Source of the DNA: Candidatus Bipolaricaulota bacterium
GTDB taxonomy: Bacteria > Bipolaricaulota > Bipolaricaulia > RBG-16-55-9
DNA length: 12,079 bases
Direction of reading: 5' to 3'
NCBI GenBank assembly: GCA_018609825.1
Contig: JAHEOA010000148.1
Span: 1 to 12,079, forward strand
The first letter of the stretch is position 1. Every line of letters begins with the position of its first letter. The translations under genes and the position numbers were made by a program. The notes beneath the pieces were generated by a model that was not told the origin of the DNA, did no database searches, and saw nothing but the letters and a program-made list of their open reading frames with translations. Positions 6,468-12,079 of this stretch are shown here, piece by piece.

Positions 6468-7487
6468 TCAGCGGAGGCGCCGAACGATCCCGACGAGCCC
6501 GGTCCCGAACACAAGCCCAAGAATCCCCGGCATGTCAGCGCTCGTCTGATCGGTTTGCGCATCCGCGTCGCAGACGGGATAGAGGAAGTTCCGACCGCCG
6601 ATGTCGTCGGGGCGCAGATGGGCTCGATCATGCCCCAAGTGACGATGGAAATGATAGCTTGATATTCCGTTCGCCATGACGGCTTGCGCATCATGATTGT
6701 CGATGACTTGCAAACCGCGCGTCGGGTTCTCGCAGTCGATCTCGATCGGCTTCGTCGGGTCGTCTTCGCTGTGATAATTCGGGAACTCATACGGATGATC
6801 CAATCCGAGCCCATGGCCGATCTCGTGCATCATCAATGACGGGAGATGACTGCACGGATCGTCGAACGTTCCGGTCAGTTCGGGATCGAGGTACGAGCAC
6901 CCTCGGACATCAATCACGATGTCAACTTCCGTGATCGTCTCGCCCGGCATTCGCTGCCCGTTGGTCCCCTGAGGCTGTGAGTTTCTGGACAGAACCCGCG
7001 CGTACGCCGTCGCATCCTGGAATCGTGGATTGTGATCCTGAAAGTGTTGCGCCGCGAAGACGTCAATTTCCGCGCCGCCGCCGGAGCTCCCATCCCGTTC
7101 GGCCAGACGCGCCGTAACCTGATCGGTGACGTCGACAAAGTTGAGCTGGGGATGTTCGGCTCCCCAACGGCTGAAGGCACGCCCGACGGCCGCCCGAATT
7201 TCCGCACAGCTCGGCGTCGGTTCGTCCACGATATAAGGCCGCATCCAGTCACAGAATCGGTCATCAAGAGCGTACTCCAGACCGCCGCCCAGCCCGCGCG
7301 ATCCGGTATCGACGAAGGCGCTATCCGTCACGGACCAGCGAACGGCGTGGTCCAGATGAATCGGCTCATCCCATCTCCATGGCGTCAACGAAAACCCGGA
7401 TGCCGAAGACGTCGACAGGGCAAGGATAACGACCGCCAATCCCAGGACAAGGTCCCAACGCATGCGTCGTCGCTTCGACCGTGTCAC
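6468..7487 (-). CDS. Secreted matrixin-like zinc metalloprotease with sorting-like C-terminal tail
   Basis: This is a probable extracytoplasmic endopeptidase of the metzincin type. The zinc site HEIGHGLGLDH at 221-231 gives ligands His221, His225 and His231 with catalytic Glu222, and VMANG at 270-274 supplies the likely Met-turn Met271. Six cysteines (79, 94, 197, 212, 252, 306) suggest disulfides and export. The signal peptide has a strongly basic start (RSKRRR) and a hydrophobic core at about 12-24. The chain ends in a short hydrophobic segment (about 321-335) followed by RRLR, resembling PEP-CTERM-type tails but without a clear Pro-Glu-Pro. GTG 7487 is preferred because GGGGG lies 7 bases upstream; an in-frame ATG at 7520 lacks a ribosome site and would add 11 residues. 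No cysteine-switch propeptide motif was seen. Substrate unknown. Confidence 0.88.
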   Translation of the reverse strand: MTRSKRRRMRWDLVLGLAVVILALSTSSASGFSLTPWRWDEPIHLDHAVRWSVTDSAFVDTGSRGLGGGLEYALDDRFCDWMRPYIVDEPTPSCAEIRAAVGRAFSRWGAEHPQLNFVDVTDQVTARLAERDGSSGGGAEIDVFAAQHFQDHNPRFQDATAYARVLSRNSQPQGTNGQRMPGETITEVDIVIDVRGCSYLDPELTGTFDDPCSHLPSLMMHEIGHGLGLDHPYEFPNYHSEDDPTKPIEIDCENPTRGLQVIDNHDAQAVMANGISSYHFHRHLGHDRAHLRPDDIGGRNFLYPVCDADAQTDQTSADMPGILGLVFGTGLVGIVRRLR

Positions 7488-7559
7488 GATGCCGCCCCCT
7501 TTCTCGCCGGAGGCTAACATGGCATCGTTCGACGCATCTGTGATGTCACGGGACCGTTG

Positions 7560-8585
7560 TCAAGGAAGCAGCACCAGTTTCCCGAAGAAGTCCCCGTCCG
7601 CCATCGCCTCGTGGGCTTTGTGAGCGTCCGAGAGCGGGAACGTCTGATGGACGATCGGCTGAAGCTTGCGCTCCCACACGAGGTTCATGACGTCGTCGAA
7701 CTCGGCGCGCGTGCCCATCGTCGAGCCGATCAGCTCCAACTGTTTCCAGAAGAACACGCGCAGGTCGACCTCGCCTTTCGGGCCCGTGGTGGCCCCGCAC
7801 GTGACGAGGCGGCCCCCCTTGCGCAGGCACCGGACGCTGCCCTTGAACGTCGCCTCGCCGACGTTCTCCACCACCACGTCGACCCCTCGTTTTCCGGTTC
7901 GTTGATAGACGTCCTTGCTGAAGTCGACCTCGCTGTAGTTGATCAGCTCGTCGGCCCCCATCTGCTCGAGGCGTTGGAGCTTCTCGTCGCTGCCGGCTGT
8001 GACGAGGACCCGCGCGCCGGCCAACTTGGCGATCTGCAGCGCCGCCGTCCCGACGCCGCCGCTGGCGCCCAAAACCAATATGTCCTCGCCCGCCTGCACG
8101 CGGGCCCTGGTGATCAGCATCCGCCAGGCCGTCAGGAACGTCAACGGCGCAGCGGCCGCCTCCTCAAACGAGAAGCCGTCCGGGGTCTTCATGAGGTTGC
8201 GCGCGGGGACCTTGACCCGTTCCGCATAGCCGCCGTCGCCGTGCTCGCCGACGATGCTGAACGATGCACACAGCGAGTCCTCGCCCATACGACAGAACTC
8301 ACAGCGCCCGCAGCTCAGGCTCGGGTTGAGCACCACGGGGTCGCCCGCTTGCAATTCCTCGACGTTGGCGCCGACAGCCTCCAACGTTCCGGCGACGTCA
8401 CTGCCGGGAATGTGGGGCAATTCCAGGCCCGGCACGGCCCCGGCTCGCACGAAGAGATCGAGGTGGTTGAGCGCACAGGCCTCCACCCGAACGAGGGCGT
8501 CATCCGCGCCCGGCTCGGGATCCGGTGCGTCTTCGTAGGTCAGCACCTCGGGGCCCCCGTGTTCGTGGATGCGGACGGCTTTCAC
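7560..8585 (-). CDS. Medium-chain dehydrogenase/reductase (zinc-type alcohol dehydrogenase / quinone reductase-like)
   Basis: This is an NAD(P)H-dependent cytoplasmic oxidoreductase of the MDR superfamily, 341 residues. An N-terminal GroES-like domain (about 1-125) carries the cysteine quartet Cys92, Cys95, Cys98 and Cys106 that binds a structural zinc in alcohol dehydrogenases. The nucleotide-binding domain has GASGGVG at 173-179. The catalytic-zinc GHE motif is replaced by GSDVAG at 61-66, as in quinone reductases, so a catalytic zinc is unlikely. The substrate cannot be told from sequence; alcohol, enal or quinone reduction are all possible. The GTG start at 8585 is preceded by GAGGTG with 5-base spacing. 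It lies 43 bp after recR on the same strand and probably shares its transcript, although its function is unrelated. Confidence 0.9.
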   Translation of the reverse strand: MKAVRIHEHGGPEVLTYEDAPDPEPGADDALVRVEACALNHLDLFVRAGAVPGLELPHIPGSDVAGTLEAVGANVEELQAGDPVVLNPSLSCGRCEFCRMGEDSLCASFSIVGEHGDGGYAERVKVPARNLMKTPDGFSFEEAAAAPLTFLTAWRMLITRARVQAGEDILVLGASGGVGTAALQIAKLAGARVLVTAGSDEKLQRLEQMGADELINYSEVDFSKDVYQRTGKRGVDVVVENVGEATFKGSVRCLRKGGRLVTCGATTGPKGEVDLRVFFWKQLELIGSTMGTRAEFDDVMNLVWERKLQPIVHQTFPLSDAHKAHEAMADGDFFGKLVLLP

Positions 8586-8628
8586 GAAATCACCTCTTCA
8601 CATAGATCAATGGCGTCAGGAGAAGGGT

Positions 8629-9228
8629 TCAGATATGGATCCGACCCTCGAGCGCGCGCGTCAGCGTCAGCTCGTCGGCGAACTCCAGATCGCGCCCGAT
8701 GGGGACGCCTTGGGCAATGCGGCTGGCCTCGATGCCCATCGGCTTGATCTGGCGGGCCAGGTACATCCCCGTCGCCTCGCCCTCGACGTTGGGGTCGAGC
8801 GCGAGGATCACCTCGTGGACCTCGCCGCTCTGCAGCCGTTGCAGGAGCGCGTCGATGTGGAGGTCCTCCGGGTTGACGTCGTTGACCGGTGAGATCAAGC
8901 CCCCGAGCACGTGATAGCGCCCCCGAAAGCTGCTCGTCTTTTCGATCTTCCACAGTTCCTGGGGATGGCTGACGACACAAATGACCGACCCATCGCGGCG
9001 ATCGTCGAGGCAGATCGGACAGAGTTCGCCCTCGGCAAAGTTGAAGCACCGCGAGCAGAGCTGGATCTTGTCCTTGAGGTCAAGCAGCGCCTTCGCCAAC
9101 GGTGTGACCTCGGACTTGGGCTGGTTGAGCAGGTGGAACATCAAGCGCTCCGCCGTCCGCTGCCCGACGCTGGGCAGCTTCTGCAGCTCGTCGATCACGC
9201 GCTCGATCGGCTCAGGGTAACCGCTCAT
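8629..9228 (-). CDS. recR: Recombination mediator RecR
   Basis: RecR works with RecO and RecF to load RecA on SSB-coated single-stranded DNA at gaps. The 199 residues show the full family layout: helix-hairpin-helix LQKLPSVGQRTAERL at 16-30, a four-cysteine zinc finger (Cys58, Cys61, Cys70, Cys73), and a Toprim domain from about 81 to 175 including ILALDPNVEGEAT. ATG 9228 is chosen because RecR proteins begin with the YPEPIE..IDELQKLP segment almost at residue 1; an ATG at 9261 would add 11 unrelated residues. No Shine-Dalgarno sequence precedes 9228. It follows ybaB by 105 bp, in the conserved dnaX-ybaB-recR order. Confidence 0.97.
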   Translation of the reverse strand: MSGYPEPIERVIDELQKLPSVGQRTAERLMFHLLNQPKSEVTPLAKALLDLKDKIQLCSRCFNFAEGELCPICLDDRRDGSVICVVSHPQELWKIEKTSSFRGRYHVLGGLISPVNDVNPEDLHIDALLQRLQSGEVHEVILALDPNVEGEATGMYLARQIKPMGIEASRIAQGVPIGRDLEFADELTLTRALEGRIHI

Positions 9229-9236
9229 GAGACCGT

Positions 9237-9265
9237 ATTGTCGATCATCCGCCACGCGCATTCAA
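9237..9265 (-). promoter_or_regulatory. Candidate recR promoter giving a near-leaderless mRNA
   Basis: On the minus strand TTGAAT (9265-9260) and GACAAT (9242-9237) are 17 bp apart and each match 4/6 of the consensus. The -10 box ends 8 bases before ATG 9228, so transcription would begin at or next to the start codon, which has no ribosome site. Confidence 0.4.
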
Positions 9266-9278
9266 CGGCCTAAGGCCG
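9266..9278. repeat. Perfect short hairpin in the ybaB-recR gap
   Basis: CGGCC (9266-9270) and GGCCG (9274-9278) form a 5-bp stem with loop TAA. It lies 55 bp past the ybaB stop and just upstream of the putative recR promoter. There is no T-run, so it is at most a weak terminator. The rest of the 105-bp gap shows no gene. Confidence 0.3.
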
Positions 9279-9333
9279 AACGGCTGAGCCCATTGGCCGC
9301 ATCGCCTAAGCCCGCTCTCATGGGGGTTGGGGG

Positions 9334-9666
9334 TCACCCGAACAGCCCCGGAATGTTCGGCAGGTTCATGTCGCCCATCACTTCGTTCATCTTCTCCTGG
9401 GCGGTCTCCTTGGCCTTCGATTGGGCTTCCTTGATCGCGGCCAAGACGAGATCCTCGAGCATTTCGGCGTCCTCGGGGTCGATCACCTCGGGATCGATGC
9501 TGATGTCGACGATCTCCTCGCGCCCGTTGGCCGTGACGGTGACCATGCCGCCGCCGGCGGTTGCCTCGACCGTCAGCTCGGCCAGCTCCTCCTGCTTCTT
9601 CTGCATGGCCTCCTGGGCCTGCTGGACCTGCTTCATCATGTTGCCCATCTTGCCGGAAAACTGCAT
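9334..9666 (-). CDS. ybaB: YbaB/EbfC nucleoid-associated protein
   Basis: A small dimeric DNA-binding protein that coats the nucleoid. The 110 residues match the family length. The N-terminal helix is methionine- and glutamine-rich ([17 protein letters not shown]), followed by the conserved [18 protein letters not shown] strands, a [18 protein letters not shown] segment, a long C-terminal helix and a Met/Pro/Gly-rich tail ending in PGLFG. ATG 9666 has an excellent ribosome site (GGAGG with 7-base spacing); the frame is open to 9723 but the extra residues are not family-like. It sits between dnaX and recR as in many bacteria, and has a strong promoter directly upstream. Confidence 0.96.
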   Translation of the reverse strand: MQFSGKMGNMMKQVQQAQEAMQKKQEELAELTVEATAGGGMVTVTANGREEIVDISIDPEVIDPEDAEMLEDLVLAAIKEAQSKAKETAQEKMNEVMGDMNLPNIPGLFG

Positions 9667-9694
9667 GTCATGCCCTCCTTTGTCGGCGCGGGCC

Positions 9695-9723
9695 ATTATA
9701 GGCGGGCACGGAGTCGGCATCAA
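9695..9723 (-). promoter_or_regulatory. Strong internal promoter for ybaB-recR
   Basis: On the minus strand TTGATG (9723-9718, 4/6) and a perfect TATAAT (9700-9695) are separated by 17 bp. The -35 box overlaps the dnaX stop codon. Transcription would start near 9688, giving a leader of about 22 bases with the AAAGGAGG ribosome site before ATG 9666. ybaB and recR can therefore be made independently of dnaX. Confidence 0.7.
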
Positions 9724-11414
9724 TCCAGGATTTTCCCCTCAAAGACTTGCCGGACGAGCTCGGCCGTCTCGTCCAACTCGTCCAACTCGCCCTCTGAGGA
9801 CCGCGTCTCCGCCGTCGTGGCCCCTCCTGGGGCCGATGCGGAATGGCCGTTCTCCCCGCCATGTCCCTCCCTGAACCCCACTTTGACGGTGACCTCGCCA
9901 TAGACCTCGTGGGCCAGCTCCCGCACAAACTGGAGGTTGTTCGGCTGCTCCAGGCGCTCCTTGTGGAACCCGTACTCGGGGGGGAACTCGATGACGAGCG
10001 TCCCGTCTCGCTCGTTCGGTCGGCCTTCGGTGAGCAGCGCGTAGATGCCGATCTTGTCCGTCTTGGCCCGCTGCAAGAGCTGCTCCCAGGGCGACCCACC
10101 GACGTTGGGCGACGCGGCCGCCGCCTCAGCAGGCTCGGCAGCCTCGCCGACCGAGGCGTTGTCGGGCTCAGTCGCCGGGCCCTCATCGTCCATGACGCCC
10201 GGTTGGCCCGGCTCGGGTCCCGTCTCAACCCCCTCGGCCGAATCGGCGACTTCGCCCGTCTCCGAGGCATTCTGCGATGCCGACGCGGCCGATGGCGCAG
10301 CGTGTGGCTCGTTTGTCTCGGGCGTCGACGAGGCCTGAGACGGCGCCGTCGTGGCCCCGGTTTCGGGGGCGGGCGCCGTCCACTGCAGCACCCGAACCTC
10401 CAGGAGCATCCGCTTGTCGAACGCGAAGTTCATCGCCCGCTTGATCTCCAGAAGCTCGCTGGTGAGCGCCACCCACGCTGCCGAGGGCATGTCATCGTCG
10501 ATGGCCGCAATGAGCCGATCGCGACTGCGATGGAGCAGTTCGTCGAGAAACAGCTCCAGATCGCGCCCGCGTTCCGCCAGATCCGCGATCATCTCCATCG
10601 CGGTGCCGCTGTCGCCGTCCTGGAGCGCCTCCAGGAACGCGTCGAGCGTCTCGTCCGGGGGCACGCCCAGCACTTCGGAGAGGTCGTCGTCGGTGATCGT
10701 GCGGCGTCCCGTGTAGGACACAAGCTGCTCCAACAACACAAGCGCGTTGCGCAGCGCTCCCCGCGCGTGGCGCGCGAGGGCCTGCAGCGCGCCGTCTTCG
10801 ATGTCGATGTCCTCCGTCTGGGAAATCGCCCGGAGCCGCTCGACGATCAGCGATTGCGGAATGTTTTTGAATTCAAACGACTGGCAGCGCGAAAGCACCG
10901 TCGGCGGGACCTTATGAGGTTCCGTCGTGGCGAAGAGGAAGATGACATGCGCGGGCGGTTCTTCGAGGGTCTTGAGCAGCGCGTTGAACGCCTCGTTGGT
11001 GAGCATGTGGACTTCGTCGATGATGTAGACCTTGTAGCGGTGCTGCGTCGGCGCATAGGTCACTTCCTCGCGCAGCTGGCGGATCTGGTCGATGCCGCGA
11101 TTGGAGGCGCCGTCGATCTCGATGATGTCGAGCGCCTTGCCGCGCCCGATCCGCTGGCAGCTCTCGCAGGCGTTGCACGGCTCGCCGTCGCTCGGGCCTT
11201 CGCAGTTGACGGCTTTAGCCAGAATCCGAGCCAGACTGGTCTTGCCCGTGCCGCGCGGGCCGGCAAACAGATAGGCATGTGCGATTTCGCCCTGAGAGAC
11301 GGCGTTGCGCAGCGTCTGAACTGTGTAGTGCTGATCGACGACGTCGGCGAAGCGCGACGGCCGCCACTTGCGATAGAGCGACTGGTGGGTGCGAACCCGG
11401 CCCTCGGATGCCAC
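9720..11414 (-). CDS. dnaX: DNA polymerase III subunit tau/gamma (DnaX)
   Basis: DnaX is the ATPase core of the clamp loader that puts the beta clamp on primed DNA. The 564 residues start with [13 protein letters not shown], followed by Walker [10 protein letters not shown] at 52-60, a zinc module with Cys71, Cys80, Cys83 and Cys86, Walker B IIDEVH at 131-136 and the SRC arginine finger at 175-177. Helical lid and oligomerisation domains reach about 345. A long Ala/Glu/Pro/Ser-rich linker (about 350-445) leads to a C-terminal domain starting near [11 protein letters not shown], as expected for tau. I saw no A-rich slippery site that would give a short gamma form by frameshift. GTG 11414 is chosen for its AAAGGAG ribosome site at 7-base spacing; a TTG at 11435 lacks one. 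It is the first gene of dnaX-ybaB-recR. Confidence 0.97.
   Translation of the reverse strand: MASEGRVRTHQSLYRKWRPSRFADVVDQHYTVQTLRNAVSQGEIAHAYLFAGPRGTGKTSLARILAKAVNCEGPSDGEPCNACESCQRIGRGKALDIIEIDGASNRGIDQIRQLREEVTYAPTQHRYKVYIIDEVHMLTNEAFNALLKTLEEPPAHVIFLFATTEPHKVPPTVLSRCQSFEFKNIPQSLIVERLRAISQTEDIDIEDGALQALARHARGALRNALVLLEQLVSYTGRRTITDDDLSEVLGVPPDETLDAFLEALQDGDSGTAMEMIADLAERGRDLELFLDELLHRSRDRLIAAIDDDMPSAAWVALTSELLEIKRAMNFAFDKRMLLEVRVLQWTAPAPETGATTAPSQASSTPETNEPHAAPSAASASQNASETGEVADSAEGVETGPEPGQPGVMDDEGPATEPDNASVGEAAEPAEAAAASPNVGGSPWEQLLQRAKTDKIGIYALLTEGRPNERDGTLVIEFPPEYGFHKERLEQPNNLQFVRELAHEVYGEVTVKVGFREGHGGENGHSASAPGGATTAETRSSEGELDELDETAELVRQVFEGKILD
9768..9789. repeat. Short tandem repeat at the dnaX 3' end
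   Basis: The 9-base unit CTCGTCCAA occurs twice in a row (9768-9776, 9777-9785) plus CTCG, encoding the ELDELDE repeat near the DnaX C-terminus. The unit length is a multiple of three, so changes in copy number would keep the frame. Confidence 0.6.
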
Positions 11415-11494
11415 GTTAGCTCTCCTTTGTCTCAAAACCTGGCTTGCAGACTGGATTATCGTCTCGCGGTCGAGCTTACCGAACCCGCTATCTC

Positions 11495-11523
11495 ATCTTC
11501 ATCATCCCCGGCAACCGTGTCAA
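11495..11523 (-). promoter_or_regulatory. Candidate dnaX promoter
   Basis: On the minus strand a perfect TTGACA (11523-11518) is followed after 17 bp by GAAGAT (11500-11495), a 3/6 match to the -10 box. A transcript would have a leader of about 75 bases before GTG 11414. The weak -10 box makes this uncertain. Confidence 0.4.
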
Positions 11524-11539
11524 CGGACAGGCGTCCATC

Positions 11540-11564
11540 GACGTGAGCTGTGCCGCTTCACGTC
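11540..11564. repeat. Perfect 7-bp inverted repeat upstream of the dnaX promoter
   Basis: GACGTGA (11540-11546) and TCACGTC (11558-11564) are perfect inverted copies. Two inner GC pairs can extend the stem with one bulged T. It lies 16 bp upstream of the dnaX -35 box. No T-run follows, so an operator-type site or an RNA hairpin is likelier than a terminator. Confidence 0.45.
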
Positions 11565-11642
11565 TCCCACAACGGATGACGAGGGACATCGGTCCGCTCG
11601 CGACGTTTCGGAGGCCCGTCGCTCCAGCGTACCACCGACGAT

Positions 11643-11677
11643 CGGATCATCCCCCGTCTGATGCGCGGTTTGATCCG
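11643..11677. repeat. Spaced 7-bp inverted repeat before the rightward gene
   Basis: CGGATCA (11643-11649) and TGATCCG (11671-11677) are perfect inverted copies with 21 bp between them. The right arm overlaps a weak -35-like TTGATC (11670-11675), which has a poor -10 candidate TAGGCT 16 bp downstream (11692-11697). A regulator site is possible, but repeats of this size arise by chance at a fair rate. Confidence 0.3.
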
Positions 11678-11725
11678 AGACGGAAATGCTGTAGGCTGCG
11701 ACGATTCCATCGAGGGAGGGACGCC

Positions 11726-12079
11726 ATGCGGCATCTGAGTCGGATGTTGATCGTGGTCGGCCTGGTGGTGCTCTCCGGGGTGACGGCGCTGGCGGTCGGC
11801 GAGCTATTGGGGCAGACGATCGAGGCCGCCATGGAGGACGGCTCGGCCGTGCGCGGGCTCGTCGTGGAAGAGACCGACGCGACGCTGGTCGTCGAGCGGG
11901 ACGGCGAGCGGCGCGCCATCCAACGAACGGCCATCGTCTCCATCCGCCTGTTGGAAACGACATCCCAACCGATGCCGCCGGCTCCGCCTCAGGTCAGTCA
12001 ACCGTCCGCATCCGTTGACCTACGGGGCGCGGTGCTGTGGCAACTGAAGGTTGACGCCCTGCAAGCGATCCGGGCGCTA
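11726..12079 (+). CDS. Exported protein of unknown function, 5' part of gene
   Basis: The gene starts at ATG 11726 with a good ribosome site (GGGAGGG, 5 bases upstream) and is open through the last base, so 118 residues of an unknown total are visible. A signal peptide is clear: MRHLSRM, a hydrophobic core at about 8-22 and a likely cleavage near ALA-VG. Residues 28-75 have the pattern of a short Sm-like beta barrel: a segment EAAMEDGSAVRGLVVEET, then TLVVERDGERRAIQRTAIVSIR, as in small proteins that describe a rewritable surface strand set. A proline-rich linker follows, then a predicted helix (VLWQLKVDALQAIRAL). I cannot name the family or its function. It is divergent from dnaX. The coding call is supported by signal peptide, ribosome site and an uninterrupted frame. 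Confidence 0.75.
   Translation, partial: MRHLSRMLIVVGLVVLSGVTALAVGELLGQTIEAAMEDGSAVRGLVVEETDATLVVERDGERRAIQRTAIVSIRLLETTSQPMPPAPPQVSQPSASVDLRGAVLWQLKVDALQAIRAL

Larger units (their letters stand above)
11415..11725. other. Intergenic region between divergent dnaX and the exported-protein gene
   Basis: This 311-bp gap holds no convincing gene. It contains the dnaX ribosome site and a candidate dnaX promoter near its left end, a hairpin-like dyad at 11540-11564, a second spaced dyad at 11643-11677, and the GAGGGAGGG ribosome site for the rightward gene at about 11711-11720. I looked on both strands for the SRP RNA that precedes dnaX in some bacteria and did not see its conserved GGAAGG..GCAGCC core. 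No tRNA-like cloverleaf was found. Confidence 0.6.

Noticed and set aside
7541..7563. TTGACA on the minus strand before the matrixin gene as a promoter
   Set aside because: The -35 box is perfect, but the hexamer at 17 bp (CAGATG) matches only 2/6, and neighbouring spacings are no better.
7557..8747. 396-codon open frame on the plus strand opposite the dehydrogenase
   Set aside because: It spans the antisense of two confirmed genes, has no recognisable domain and its composition is that of a GC-rich shadow.
9720..11414. Programmed frameshift in dnaX giving a gamma subunit
   Set aside because: No A-rich slippery heptamer is visible in the minus-strand coding sequence near the end of domain III or in the linker.
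9843..11546. 567-codon open frame on the plus strand opposite dnaX
   Set aside because: dnaX on the minus strand is certain by motifs; the opposite frame is Arg/Leu/Val-rich low-complexity sequence without a domain, as expected from GC-rich antisense.
11415..11725. SRP RNA gene (ffs) upstream of dnaX
   Set aside because: Expected by synteny in some bacteria, but the conserved core of SRP RNA is not present on either strand.

Overview
The window is about 12 kb of GC-rich bacterial chromosome holding almost only conserved single-copy genes, packed tightly on both strands. Nothing looks mobile: there are no transposases, integrases, CRISPR repeats or phage genes. Sigma70-type promoters (TTGACA/TATAAT-like hexamers 17 bp apart), a tRNA gene with encoded CCA, a site-2 protease, cleavable-looking signal peptides and a possible exosortase-type C-terminal tail on a secreted protease suggest a free-living bacterium, probably with a Gram-negative-type envelope. 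The sequence alone does not let me name the phylum. Several proteins depart from textbook family motifs, which would fit a little-studied lineage.

Layout. 1-858 (+) is the C-terminal part of an RseP-type intramembrane protease. 922-995 (+) is tRNA-Gln(CTG) behind a near-consensus promoter. 1052-1738 (+) is an Sfp-type phosphopantetheinyl transferase, convergent with coaBC (1772-2992, -). 3094-4209 (-) is an unrecognised exported protein, transcribed divergently from a translationally coupled histidine kinase/response regulator pair (4328-6459, +). That pair converges, with an 8-bp gap, on a secreted matrixin-like metalloprotease (6468-7487, -). Next on the minus strand, in transcription order, come dnaX (9720-11414), ybaB (9334-9666), recR (8629-9228) and a medium-chain dehydrogenase/reductase (7560-8585). 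A partial exported protein gene runs off the right edge (11726-12079, +).

How the genes work together. dnaX-ybaB-recR is the widely conserved replication/repair cluster (clamp-loader subunit, nucleoid protein, recombination mediator). A strong internal promoter at the end of dnaX should give ybaB-recR its own transcription. CoaBC makes the 4'-phosphopantetheine precursor of CoA, and the convergent transferase uses CoA to activate carrier proteins. The two-component system sits between two exported proteins, which makes them natural candidates for its targets, though only position and promoter layout support this.

I found no clear new system. The observations most worth following are a CoaBC whose decarboxylase half lacks several canonical active-site residues, a set of genes without Shine-Dalgarno sequences whose -10-like boxes lie 8-10 bases before the start codon (possible leaderless mRNAs), the dyad-rich divergent promoter region at 4233-4317, and the sorting-signal-like tail of the matrixin.
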